This document shows positions 1-6,203 of a stretch of 11,365 nt of DNA, in pieces. The position numbers and the translations under genes are program-made. The stretch lies in assembly GCA_020057765.1 (NCBI GenBank), contig JAGVFE010000130.1, positions 1-11,365 of the forward strand, read 5' to 3'. Source of the stretch: Candidatus Woesebacteria bacterium (GTDB lineage Bacteria; Patescibacteriota; Microgenomatia; UBA10105; UBA927). Below the pieces are notes generated by a model. That model had not been told where the DNA came from. It did no database searches and worked only from the letters and a program-made list of their open reading frames with translations. Position 1 is the stretch's first letter. Each line of letters begins with the position of its first letter.

Positions 1-387
1 CTCGGTTCCCAGACCACCGATCTCAACGACGGAAGCATTGTCTTTCTTCTTCGTTATGGCTTCTTTGACGCCCTTTTCACCGGCGACGCGGACGCACGCG
101 TAGAAGAAAACTACCGTACAGACAATTTAGCAGACGACACCCTTGAAGTGCTAAAAGTTCCCCATCACGGAAGCCGCACCGGCATGACCGACGAATTTGT
201 CCGACGGCTCCATCCGGCCCTTGCCGTCATCTCTGTTGGGAAAAATTCCTACGGCCACCCGGCCAAAGAAATTCTTGATAAATTAGCAAACGTCAGTAGT
301 CGAGTGCTACGAACGGATCAGGAGAGAGATATTGAGGTAATCAGTGACGGAAGAGATTGGATTGTCAAAACAGCTCAATCAAAATAA
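1..387 (+). CDS. comEC: ComEC/Rec2-type DNA uptake protein, C-terminal metallo-beta-lactamase-like domain (5' truncated)
   Basis: The frame is open from base 1 to a TAA at 385-387, so only about 128 C-terminal residues are present and the true start lies outside the window. Visible motifs are LNDGSIVF, FTGDAD, LKVPHHGSRTG and the near-terminal SVGKNSYGHPAKEILDKL, in the order found in the C-terminal domain of ComEC/Rec2. In this family the membrane part forms the channel for single-stranded DNA during natural transformation, and this domain is thought to act on the incoming strand outside the membrane. The piece runs on to the usual end of the family, so the 3' end is intact. A GTG at 148 is only an internal codon. 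A new promoter begins 14 nt after the stop, so transcription of the next operon is independent. Confidence 0.85.
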   Translation, partial: LGSQTTDLNDGSIVFLLRYGFFDALFTGDADARVEENYRTDNLADDTLEVLKVPHHGSRTGMTDEFVRRLHPALAVISVGKNSYGHPAKEILDKLANVSSRVLRTDQERDIEVISDGRDWIVKTAQSK

Positions 388-400
388 ATGTGACGCGTTC

Positions 401-429
401 TTGACAACGCACGGACTTCTGATTACAAT
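401..429 (+). promoter_or_regulatory. Consensus sigma70-type promoter of the T-box operon
   Basis: TTGACA (401-406), a 17-nt spacer, and TACAAT (424-429). This is a near-perfect housekeeping promoter and predicts transcription from about 436, giving an untranslated leader of about 340 nt before the GNAT gene at 775. A start here places the whole T-box structure inside the transcript. Confidence 0.75.
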
Positions 430-446
430 ACATTTACAATTGAATA

Positions 447-753
447 TGGCGTTGAAGGAGAAAGGGTGAGCATAGTCGAACCCCTCGAGCTCCTTTTACC
501 CGCCAAGATCGCTCCATGAGCCGTGTACGAATAGTACGAAAAGGCGAATGGAAAGATCAGGTGGGGGAGCCAGGAATCGAAAAAATTTGCCAATAGGCAG
601 AAAGTAGATTCCACAAAACAAGAGAAACGTACCTTCCGTCAAGGCTATCTACGGAGGGCTTTTCTATACGTTTCTGAAGAAGGGTGGCACCGTGTCAAAA
701 AGACGCCCCTTCATTGTTCCGAATATATTTCGGGATAGTGAAGGGGCTTTTTT
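447..753 (+). promoter_or_regulatory. T-box riboswitch leader
   Basis: The diagnostic T-box sequence AGGGTGGCACCGTG is at 681-694, directly before an intrinsic terminator. Upstream helices are visible: TGGCG 447-451 with CGCCA 501-505, enclosing AAGGAG 455-460 with CTCCTT 490-495 (likely stem I); GGAATC 573-578 with GATTCC 607-612, enclosing TGCC/GGCA, with GAA and AGTA on opposite sides as in an S-turn (likely stem II); and GAAACGTA 624-631 with TACGTTTC 667-674, enclosing CCTTCCGT/ACGGAGGG (likely stem III). In known T-boxes uncharged tRNA pairs through its NCCA end with UGGN and favours the antiterminator. Here N is C, implying a tRNA with G73 (in bacteria typically Asn, Asp, Gln, Glu, Ser or Trp). 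The AAGGG at 680-684 can pair with CCCCTT at 706-711 as antiterminator. I could not fix the specifier codon. Confidence 0.85.
705..753 (+). terminator. Intrinsic terminator of the T-box leader
   Basis: GCCCCTTCA (705-713) pairs with TGAAGGGGC (739-747); the inner part TCCGAA/TTCGGG also pairs. A run of six T follows at 748-753. The 5' arm overlaps the bases needed for the antiterminator, as expected for the T-box switch. The SD of the next gene begins about 7 nt later. Confidence 0.85.
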
Positions 754-774
754 ATTGAAAGGAGGTGAAAGTAT

Positions 775-1596
775 ATGAAAGATACAACGAAAATTTATTC
801 CATTTCAGCTTCAGAACATACGGCTGCAATGAAGGAATTTGTTATTGGTTCTTGGCAACCCGTCGAGGGGGAGGCAATCTATGTGGCACTTGAGCATCCC
901 AATTGGGCCCCGTGGTTAGAGGCAAGCGCCGCAACACTTGCAGGACGTGCCCGGGTGTTTCCACATGGACAATTAGTCATCAAAGACTTGGCCGGGCAGT
1001 ATGCAGCCAGCCTTTCCATGAACCAGATCCTTTGGGATGGGCAGATCGCTCATCTGCCCTCGTGGGATGCCGTGGCAGGTGATCCTACCGATTATAGTAA
1101 AACTCATAATGTCATGGGTAATGCGTTGGTGATGATGTCGGTAAATGTCGCTCCCGCATGTAAAGGAAAGCACATGCCGACCAATCTTATTGCATATGCC
1201 AAAGTTGTCGCCAATGGGCTTGGGATGGAGCATTTGCTTGGTTCATTCCGTCCTAGTGGGTTTGGTCAGGCAAAAAAAGCGCATGGTCATGATTTGAATT
1301 TTGGAGCTTATTGTTGGTCCAAGCAAGAAGGGACTGGTAAACCAATTGATCCATGGCTCAGAAGTCTCGCGTGGAATGGGCTTGAGCTTTTAGCCGTTGA
1401 TCCCGCTGCTATGACGGTAAAAGTTTCGATTGGCGAATTTGAAGAATATAAAGCACAGTATAAACCAGATGCATGGATAGAGGTGGCGGAAGGAAAATGG
1501 GAATGTGAAGAGGTGGGAACATGGAATATTGACAGCAACAATGGTATTGCTGTTTATGTTGAGAGCAATGTCTGGGGGAAAATTCCCCTTTATTGA
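775..1596 (+). CDS. GNAT-family-like acetyltransferase under T-box control
   Basis: A 273-residue protein. The start is fixed by a strong SD (AGGAGGTG, 760-767) seven nt before ATG 775. Residues about 118-145 (LVMMSVNVAPACKGKHMPTN and onward) fit GNAT motif A, a beta strand followed by the acetyl-CoA pyrophosphate loop and a helix. The conserved-looking block GSFRPSGFGQAK (156-167) and the C-terminal ESNVWGKIPL resemble a poorly characterised GNAT-like family that I recall from mixed bacterial genomes. The substrate is unknown. Control by a T-box implies a role tied to an amino acid or its tRNA, for example acylation of an amino-acid-like compound; that is inference. Tryptophan is unusually frequent (about a dozen residues). 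The stop overlaps the next start (TGATG), so the two genes are probably translationally coupled. Confidence 0.7.
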   Translation: MKDTTKIYSISASEHTAAMKEFVIGSWQPVEGEAIYVALEHPNWAPWLEASAATLAGRARVFPHGQLVIKDLAGQYAASLSMNQILWDGQIAHLPSWDAVAGDPTDYSKTHNVMGNALVMMSVNVAPACKGKHMPTNLIAYAKVVANGLGMEHLLGSFRPSGFGQAKKAHGHDLNFGAYCWSKQEGTGKPIDPWLRSLAWNGLELLAVDPAAMTVKVSIGEFEEYKAQYKPDAWIEVAEGKWECEEVGTWNIDSNNGIAVYVESNVWGKIPLY

Positions 1597-2429
1597 TGAA
1601 GGTAGAGGGGTTCGGCCGGGCCTCTCTCCTTCGGGAAAACCGTATGAAACAGTCAACGTGGTTTACTATTCGAAAAATTCATCCGCACGTTTTTGCCTTG
1701 GCGGAGTTTTTCCATTGGGAAAAAGTAGTTTCTTACCTCGTCGTTGGGCAAAAAGCTGCTGTTCTTGTGGATTCTGGTATGGGGTACGGTGATATTCATG
1801 GCGCGATCCGATCGATTACGTCTTTACCTGTGAGCGTTTTATTGACCCATGGTCATTGGGATCATATCGGCGGAGTGAATCTTTTTGATACAGTATTTAT
1901 CTATAAAGATCATTTTGAACAAAAACTTCTTGCACAAGGTTTTTCTTCGAAAAATATCCCTGAATTACATTCTGCAAAGTTTTTTAAAAAACCATTCCAT
2001 CCGCATCACTATAGCATTAACGGTCGTGTGCCTTCAAAAACATTTCAAAATAACCAACGACTACACATGGGTGATTTGACCTTTCTCGTGATCCATACAC
2101 CAGGCCATACACCAGGATCAGTTTGTTTTAAAGAAATAAACCTAAATATTTTATTTACCGGTGATGCCATTTATCCGGGCCCTCTGTATGGTCACCTTCC
2201 AGAATCGGACATGCTTGCATTTGCGTCATCAGTGCAAAAACTTGCTGCATGGGTTGATCATAAGACTATTATTTGTCCTGGCCACAACGCTGTGGTTGCT
2301 CAACCGGCCCTGGTTTTTTCTGTAGGCAAGGGATTGCAGGACATATTGGGTGGAAAGATTTCTAGAGCAGAGAAAAATGGGTTCTGGGAATATCATTTTC
2401 CGTCATTTTCTTTTCTTTCGCGTATCTAG
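1596..2429 (+). CDS. Metallo-beta-lactamase-fold hydrolase (glyoxalase II-like)
   Basis: All metal-binding motifs of the MBL fold are present. Counting from ATG 1596 they are THGHWDH (H85, H87, D89, H90), HTPGH (H167, H171), the bridging Asp in FTGDA (D190) and CPGH (H230). The protein should bind two metal ions and hydrolyse a thioester, lactone or phosphoester; the substrate cannot be read from sequence. ATG 1596 overlaps the GNAT stop in a TGATG junction. An in-frame ATG at 1644 (MKQSTWF) gives an N-terminus closer to the family's usual W-F-x-I-x-x-I start, but neither start has a clear SD. Co-transcription with the acetyltransferase suggests a paired acyl transfer and hydrolysis activity, also under T-box control. 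The gene ends within the promoter region of argS. Confidence 0.85.
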   Translation: MKVEGFGRASLLRENRMKQSTWFTIRKIHPHVFALAEFFHWEKVVSYLVVGQKAAVLVDSGMGYGDIHGAIRSITSLPVSVLLTHGHWDHIGGVNLFDTVFIYKDHFEQKLLAQGFSSKNIPELHSAKFFKKPFHPHHYSINGRVPSKTFQNNQRLHMGDLTFLVIHTPGHTPGSVCFKEINLNILFTGDAIYPGPLYGHLPESDMLAFASSVQKLAAWVDHKTIICPGHNAVVAQPALVFSVGKGLQDILGGKISRAEKNGFWEYHFPSFSFLSRI

Positions 2430-2456
2430 TTGATGCTATAAATTTAGGCTTTTCTT

Positions 2457-2465
2457 TGATATGAT
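2457..2465 (+). promoter_or_regulatory. Extended -10 promoter of argS
   Basis: TGATATGAT (TG-N-TATGAT) ends 10 nt before the argS ATG at 2476. There is no convincing -35 box at the usual distance and no SD before the start. Initiation about 7 nt downstream of the -10 would give an mRNA with almost no 5' leader. Confidence 0.5.
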
Positions 2466-2475
2466 TGCTTGAGTT

Positions 2476-4422
2476 ATGAAAAACCAACTCGTTGATTTAT
2501 TGAATTCGATTCTGGCAGAAATGGGCATTAGTAATGCTGCTCCTGAAGTTGAGATTTCCGACAATCCCCTCCATGGAGAGTACACCACCAATGTTGCCAT
2601 GAAGTTGGCAAAAGTTCTGAAAAAATCTCCGATGGAAATAGCAGGGGAGATTAAAGAAGCTGTCAGCTTCAATGGACAGCATCCAAATACATCTAAAAAG
2701 GATCGAACCAAATCAGTCAAATTAGCCAAATTAGACCAATTTTCAGTTTTACAGGCCATTGACCGCGTCGAAGTCGCACCCCCGGGCTTTATCAATTTTT
2801 TCTTGACCGAGGCTACTCTTAGCACTTCGCTTCGCTCAGTGCTAAAGGAGAAGGAGAGCTATGGAATGAGCCAGGAGAAAGGAAAACGCATCATTATTGA
2901 GTTCACCGACCCCAATCCGTTTAAAGAATTCCACATCGGCCACCTCTACAGCAACGCCGTAGGCGAAAGTATCTGTCGGCTCTTTGAAGCGTCAGGACAA
3001 GACGTTCGGCGCGTGAATTATCAGGGAGACGTGGGGATGCATGTAGCCAAAAGCATCTGGGGGATGAAGAAAAAATTATCAAATTTGACCAATGTAGAAA
3101 AACTTTCGCTTCCAGAGCGCGTCAAATGGATGGGGGAGGTCTATGCCTTGGGCGCACAAGCCTACGAAAATAATCCCAAGGAAGCAGAAGAGATCAAGAA
3201 TATGAACTATTTGGTTTTTATTGCGGCCCAAGAATACCTACAGGAGAAAGAGGGCTGGACGCCACAGGTTAACTATCGCCAATACGTGACGGTCAATGAC
3301 GCGGATCTTGCTGTGGTGCGAAAATTGTATGAAAGCGGCAGAACATGGAGCCTTCTTTACTTTGAAACGCTCTACCGGCGATTGGGAACCGCCTTCAAGG
3401 GGTATTACTTCGAAAGCAAAGTGGGGGAAATGGGTGCCAAAATAGTCCGGGAGCATATTGCTGATGGTATTTTTGACCAAAGCGACGGAGCCATCATTTT
3501 TAGAGGTGAAAACGTCGGCCTCCATACCCGGGTATTTATTAACAAACTGGGTCTGCCGACGTATGAGGCCAAGGAATTGGGTTTGGCGCCGATGAAAGAG
3601 CAAGATTGGCACTATGACGCTTCCTATATTATTACGGCCAAGGAGATTGATGAGTATTTTAAGGTTTTGATTGCGGCGATGTTGCAGGTGGCCCCGGAGT
3701 TGGGAGCCAAAACTATCCACATCGGTCACGGCATCGTGCGGTTGCCTGAAGGAAAAATGAGCAGCAGGACAGGAAATATACTCACTGGTGAGTCATTACT
3801 AGATAGTTTGAAGCAGAAAATCAATACCATTCTAGATAAAAGTGAAACAAAATATGACAAAAAAGAATCAGAATTGATTGCGGAACGCGCCGCGGTTGCC
3901 GCAGTCAAATATTCACTGCTCAAGGTCGCACTGCCCTCCGACATCACATTCGATATGGAAAAATCCGTTTCTTTCGAAGGCGATTCCGGACCGTATCTTC
4001 TCTACACATACGCCCGGTGCAAGAGCGTGTTGCGGAAAGCAGGAGATCACAGCTGTCAGCTGTCAGCTGTCAGCTGTCAGCTTAATCCCGAGGAGCGTGC
4101 CGTTTGCCGCCTCATCGCCCACTTCCCCGACGTGGTAGCCGGTGCCGCAGCAACGCTGTCACCAAGCAGCATCTGCACGTACCTCAACCGCCTGGCCTCG
4201 TCCTTCAACCTCTTCTACGCAAAACACAGTATTTTAGCAAAGCCATCAGCTGTCAGCGGTCAGCTATCAGCAGAAGAAAGAGCTGAAAGCGGAAAGCCTG
4301 CCCTGCCGGCAGGCGGGCTGCAAGCTGAAAGCTCCCTTCGAATTTCCCTCACCGCAGCCACGGCTCAGGTTCTTGCCAACGGCCTCTCTCTTCTGGGTAT
4401 CAAAACCGTGGAGCGGATGTAG
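2476..4422 (+). CDS. argS: Arginyl-tRNA synthetase with in-frame repeat insertions
   Basis: Class I aminoacyl-tRNA synthetase that charges tRNA-Arg in the cytoplasm. The N-terminal additional domain is seen in HGEYTTNVAMKLAK (33-46). The catalytic core has FTDPNPFKEFHIGHL (HIGH at 153-156) and VNYQGDVG, and the second signature is KMSSRTGN (about 427). The DALR anticodon-binding domain spans SVSFEGDSGPYLLYTYAR to the end QVLANGLSLLGIKTVERM. At 648 residues it is longer than the usual 550-580. The excess maps to three repeat-rich stretches: about residues 64-93 (9-nt repeats), 525-537 (7-nt repeats) and 590-620 (degenerate heptamers plus a GC palindrome). All keep the frame and fall in linkers, and catalytic motifs are intact, so the enzyme is probably functional. 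A near-leaderless start is likely. A second copy of its 3' end lies at 5061-5138. Confidence 0.95.
   Translation: MKNQLVDLLNSILAEMGISNAAPEVEISDNPLHGEYTTNVAMKLAKVLKKSPMEIAGEIKEAVSFNGQHPNTSKKDRTKSVKLAKLDQFSVLQAIDRVEVAPPGFINFFLTEATLSTSLRSVLKEKESYGMSQEKGKRIIIEFTDPNPFKEFHIGHLYSNAVGESICRLFEASGQDVRRVNYQGDVGMHVAKSIWGMKKKLSNLTNVEKLSLPERVKWMGEVYALGAQAYENNPKEAEEIKNMNYLVFIAAQEYLQEKEGWTPQVNYRQYVTVNDADLAVVRKLYESGRTWSLLYFETLYRRLGTAFKGYYFESKVGEMGAKIVREHIADGIFDQSDGAIIFRGENVGLHTRVFINKLGLPTYEAKELGLAPMKEQDWHYDASYIITAKEIDEYFKVLIAAMLQVAPELGAKTIHIGHGIVRLPEGKMSSRTGNILTGESLLDSLKQKINTILDKSETKYDKKESELIAERAAVAAVKYSLLKVALPSDITFDMEKSVSFEGDSGPYLLYTYARCKSVLRKAGDHSCQLSAVSCQLNPEERAVCRLIAHFPDVVAGAAATLSPSSICTYLNRLASSFNLFYAKHSILAKPSAVSGQLSAEERAESGKPALPAGGLQAESSLRISLTAATAQVLANGLSLLGIKTVERM
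2709..2736 (+). repeat. 9-nt tandem repeat inside argS
   Basis: Three degenerate copies, CAAATCAGT, CAAATTAGC and CAAATTAGA (2709-2735). Being a multiple of three they encode a periodic xxK peptide (SVK-LAK-LDQ). The stretch lies in the N-terminal additional domain, where I do not expect conserved residues. Confidence 0.55.
4051..4083 (+). repeat. Heptamer tandem repeat AGCTGTC x4 inside argS
   Basis: Four perfect AGCTGTC units (4051-4078) plus a partial AGCTT. Because 7 is not a multiple of 3, each unit is read in a different frame (SCQLSAVSCQL). It lies in the linker between YTYARCKSVLRKA and NPEERAV of the anticodon-binding domain. Confidence 0.85.
4244..4333 (+). repeat. Composite repeat insertion in the C-terminal domain of argS
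   Basis: Degenerate heptamers (AGCTGTC, AGCGGTC, AGCTATC) are followed by units of the AGCTGAA type (4281-4297 and 4324-4332). Between them lies a GC-rich palindrome, CCTGCCGGCAGG (4302-4313). The two flanks are partial reverse complements, so the whole can form an imperfect hairpin. It encodes roughly residues 590-619, between FYAKHSIL and LRISLTAATAQVL, where the family normally has only a short loop. Confidence 0.75.
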
Positions 4423-4425
4423 GTA

Positions 4426-4454
4426 TTGACAAATCATAGACATTGTCATACATT
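4426..4454 (+). promoter_or_regulatory. Promoter and palindromic operator of the toxin-antitoxin pair
   Basis: TTGACA (4426-4431), 17 nt, TACATT (4449-4454), starting 4 nt after the argS stop. An inverted repeat TGACAA (4427-4432) / TTGTCA (4443-4448) lies over the -35 and spacer, as expected for an operator bound by a ribbon-helix-helix antitoxin. Transcription would begin at about 4461, practically on the ATG at 4463. Confidence 0.6.
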
Positions 4455-4462
4455 TCAAGTAC

Positions 4463-4756
4463 ATGAAGCCCTTGGTGTGGAATGAAGCGAAAAACACATG
4501 GCTACAGAGTCAACGGGGCATTTCATTTGAAGACGTTGTCAATGCGATCAATACAGGAGGCTTGATTGCAGAAATGAAACATCCAAATGAAATACGGTAT
4601 TCAAATCAATATGTCATGATTGTCAAATTGAAAGGGTATGTGTATGTTATTCCCTATGTGGAGGATGGGGAGAAGCGTTTTCTAAAAACTGCCTATCCAA
4701 GTAGGAAAGTAAAGAAATTTATTGAATCGAAAGGAGGTGCCTATGAAAAAAATTAA
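4463..4756 (+). CDS. BrnT-like toxin (type II toxin-antitoxin)
   Basis: A 97-residue protein with the layout of BrnT-like toxins: start LVWNEAKNTWL, then RGISFEDVVNAIN, a strand-rich middle (YVMIVKLKGYVYVIPYVED) and FLKTAYPSRK near the C-terminus. BrnT proteins are ribosome-independent ribonucleases of RelE-like fold that stall growth until neutralised. The order toxin then antitoxin and the 14-nt overlap with the next gene are typical of BrnT/BrnA loci. No SD precedes ATG 4463, in keeping with a leaderless transcript from the promoter at 4426-4454. It could instead belong to a related DUF4258-like toxin group; assignment to brnT in the strict sense is not proven. Confidence 0.75.
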   Translation: MKPLVWNEAKNTWLQSQRGISFEDVVNAINTGGLIAEMKHPNEIRYSNQYVMIVKLKGYVYVIPYVEDGEKRFLKTAYPSRKVKKFIESKGGAYEKN

Positions 4757-5036
4757 ATTTGATCCGTTTAAAAATTTGAAACTTGATGCCTACGAACAGG
4801 AGATTGAGGATTCTTTGAAGAAGGGGGAATGGGTGCCAGTTTCAGATCAACAGAAAAAAGCACTTCAAGCATCGGCGCGTTATACGCTGGACCTATTAAA
4901 GAAAAAAAAGAATATCAATATCCGGATTCAGGAAATGACGTTGCGCAGGCTAAAAGAGAAAGCCGCAGCCGAAGGCCTTCCGTATCAGACCCTCGTCGGT
5001 TCCATTCTCCACAAATACGCCCACGGCACGCTGTGA
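4743..5036 (+). CDS. BrnA/CopG-like ribbon-helix-helix antitoxin
   Basis: A 97-residue protein. ATG 4743 is chosen because of the SD AAGGAGGTG (4731-4739) just before it; an earlier in-frame TTG at 4722 has no such support. The C-terminal part (about 57-95: NINIRIQEMTLRRLKEKAAA, then EGLPYQTLVGSILHKY) is a ribbon-helix-helix DNA-binding fold of the CopG/BrnA type. The N-terminal part, rich in charged residues with GEWVPVSDQQKKALQ, is likely the toxin-binding arm. It starts inside the toxin gene, so synthesis is coupled. It probably dimerises on the TGACAA/TTGTCA repeat upstream and represses the operon alone or with toxin (family knowledge). Confidence 0.8.
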   Translation: MKKIKFDPFKNLKLDAYEQEIEDSLKKGEWVPVSDQQKKALQASARYTLDLLKKKKNINIRIQEMTLRRLKEKAAAEGLPYQTLVGSILHKYAHGTL

Positions 5037-5060
5037 TAAGACCATAGTTTGAACTCCTGA

Positions 5061-5138
5061 AATGGCCTTATTGCCGCCGCCCAGGTCCTGAAAAATGGAT
5101 TGTATCTTTTGGGGATCAAAACCGTCGAGCGGATGTAG
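5061..5138 (+). pseudogene. argS: Remnant of a second argS 3' end
   Basis: In frame, codons from 5064 to the TAG at 5136-5138 read GLIAAAQVLKNGLYLLGIKTVERM. This matches the end of the intact ArgRS (AATAQVLANGLSLLGIKTVERM) at about 18 of the last 21 residues, with many silent differences. The last 24 nt (5115-5138) differ from 4399-4422 by one base. An in-frame TGA at 5058-5060 blocks upstream reading and no start exists. It therefore is a leftover argS tail, separated from the complete gene by the toxin-antitoxin module. Confidence 0.85.
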
Positions 5139-5729
5139 CTAAAGCGTTTTTTCTCGTGCTGTGGCAGCATCCTGAAGAACGCTTTGCGTAATGCTCGTAA
5201 TCTCGTCCATATGATATGTGAATGCCCGTGCCACTCCTTCCCTACTGGGCATAAAGAGCAGGCGTGGAGATGCAACTTGATGAATTTCGTAGAAACCAGC
5301 GCTGATATGGTCTGTCAGAATATCCCCAACCAAGCGGCATGGTTGACCGTCTCTGGTTGACGTTTGTACATGCCAATCTCGCAATAACGGCTTGGTCCAC
5401 CAGGCGCGTTGGTCTGCCTCTCCTCCTTGATAGATTATAGGTTGTACCATGTGTACCGTCGCTCCTTCTTCTGATTTGTAGGTGAAGCTCTGCGGATGCC
5501 CCGTGTCAAATTCAATCATTCCAGCTTCTACGCGTTGAGCTAACCGGTTGGCAATTGCCAAATCATCACCCGGGTGCAAAGTAAAAGCTATGAGTATTTC
5601 CTCCATCAACATGCCGGCTGATAAACTTATCCAATATGCCCGATCAAGTTCTATTGGGCAAACGGCTCGGCAAAAAGCCCTGATGCTTTTTTCATCACCT
5701 GGTTGGTACCCTAGTTTTTCTGGTCCCAT
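5139..5729 (-). CDS. Hypothetical protein, 196 aa
   Basis: I do not recognise the family. The 196-residue product is soluble, of mixed composition, with no signal peptide or membrane segment. Notable stretches are HPGDDLAIANRLAQRVEAGM, GATVHMVQPIIYQGGEADQ and WWTKPLLRDWHVQT. Its stop codon directly abuts the stop of the argS remnant (TAG at 5136-5138 facing the complement of TAG at 5139-5141). That zero-gap convergence suggests that this gene stood next to argS before the toxin-antitoxin module arrived. On the minus strand TATAAT (plus 5738-5743) lies 8 nt before the ATG, with a weaker TTGCGT (plus 5762-5767) 18 nt further up, so the transcript is probably leaderless. No SD is seen. Confidence 0.7.
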   Translation of the reverse strand: MGPEKLGYQPGDEKSIRAFCRAVCPIELDRAYWISLSAGMLMEEILIAFTLHPGDDLAIANRLAQRVEAGMIEFDTGHPQSFTYKSEEGATVHMVQPIIYQGGEADQRAWWTKPLLRDWHVQTSTRDGQPCRLVGDILTDHISAGFYEIHQVASPRLLFMPSREGVARAFTYHMDEITSITQSVLQDAATAREKTL

Positions 5730-5737
5730 GGATGTGT

Positions 5738-5767
5738 ATTATAAGCCAGAGGGACAAAGGAACGCAA
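5738..5767 (-). promoter_or_regulatory. Promoter of the minus-strand hypothetical gene
   Basis: Read on the minus strand: TTGCGT (plus 5762-5767), 18 nt, TATAAT (plus 5738-5743), then 8 nt to the ATG at 5729. The perfect -10 and short distance point to a leaderless mRNA. Confidence 0.5.
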
Positions 5768-5831
5768 GTAGGTGTTTTTTTGAGGAAAATCCGTTATACT
5801 TCCTTCTTATCTGCCCGGAGACACTGATGGC

Positions 5832-6203
5832 ATGAGGAACAACGAAGCACTGCGGCAAGCGCAAACAGACTGCGTCAAAGCGATGCGGGCGGAAGAAGAA
5901 CAACGCCGAAGATAGGTGGCTGCAGCCCAGCGGCATGGTAACGAGATGGTCCAACGGGGAAAAGTGGAAAAAAAACGCGCCACCGCCCGGCAGATCACTC
6001 AGCAGAAACTGCTTACGTCTCTTGCCCAGGCGTTTCCCCATCTGCAACCGGATCTGTTTGATCTTCACGGGCATCCGCGTACAAGTACACGGATCGTAAG
6101 CAGAAGAAGGAGGTCGCGCATCGACTGTCTGGACTGGCACATCGAGCTGACCCTTGCGGATGCGTTCCTGCACATTAAACTCGAAAGAGGCTCACTTCGG
6201 TGA
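5832..6203 (+). pseudogene. Reading frame split by an in-frame TAG
   Basis: From ATG 5832 the frame reads a charged helical peptide beginning MRNNEALRQAQTDCVKAM, meets TAG at 5913-5915, and continues in the same frame to 6201-6203 with another charged stretch (VEKKRATARQITQQKLLTSL, then AQAFPHLQPDLFDLHGHP). Both parts look alike in composition (Gln, Arg, Lys, Glu rich), suggesting one gene broken by a nonsense mutation. Beyond about 6080 the frame becomes Arg-rich and less convincing, and another frame (KYTDRKQKKEVAHRLSGLAH at 6083-6142) looks more protein-like, so a frameshift is also possible. I recognise no family. A weak TATACT (5795-5800) lies upstream. Argument against: the region may be non-coding altogether. 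Confidence 0.3.

Noticed and set aside
474..500. Possible tRNA 3' half (TCGAACC near a CTCGAG stem) on the minus strand
   Set aside because: No matching acceptor, D or anticodon arms are found, and the bases are better explained as stem I of the T-box leader.
2821..2843. Inverted repeat AGCACT/AGTGCT in argS as another inserted element
   Set aside because: The arms are only 6 bp and the encoded LSTSLRSVLKE fits the normal domain, so insertion cannot be argued from this sequence alone.
4051..4333. CRISPR-like array in argS
   Set aside because: Units are 7 nt, without spacers of constant length, and the argS frame continues through them.
5913..5915. Alternative genetic code (TAG or TGA read as an amino acid)
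   Set aside because: argS ends with TAG at the expected family C-terminus, and several genes end with TGA at natural positions; TGG encodes Trp throughout.
5739..6173. Minus-strand 144-codon frame
   Set aside because: Low-complexity Phe, Arg and Cys-rich translation typical of antisense frames; no start signal; it covers the promoter of the gene at 5139-5729.
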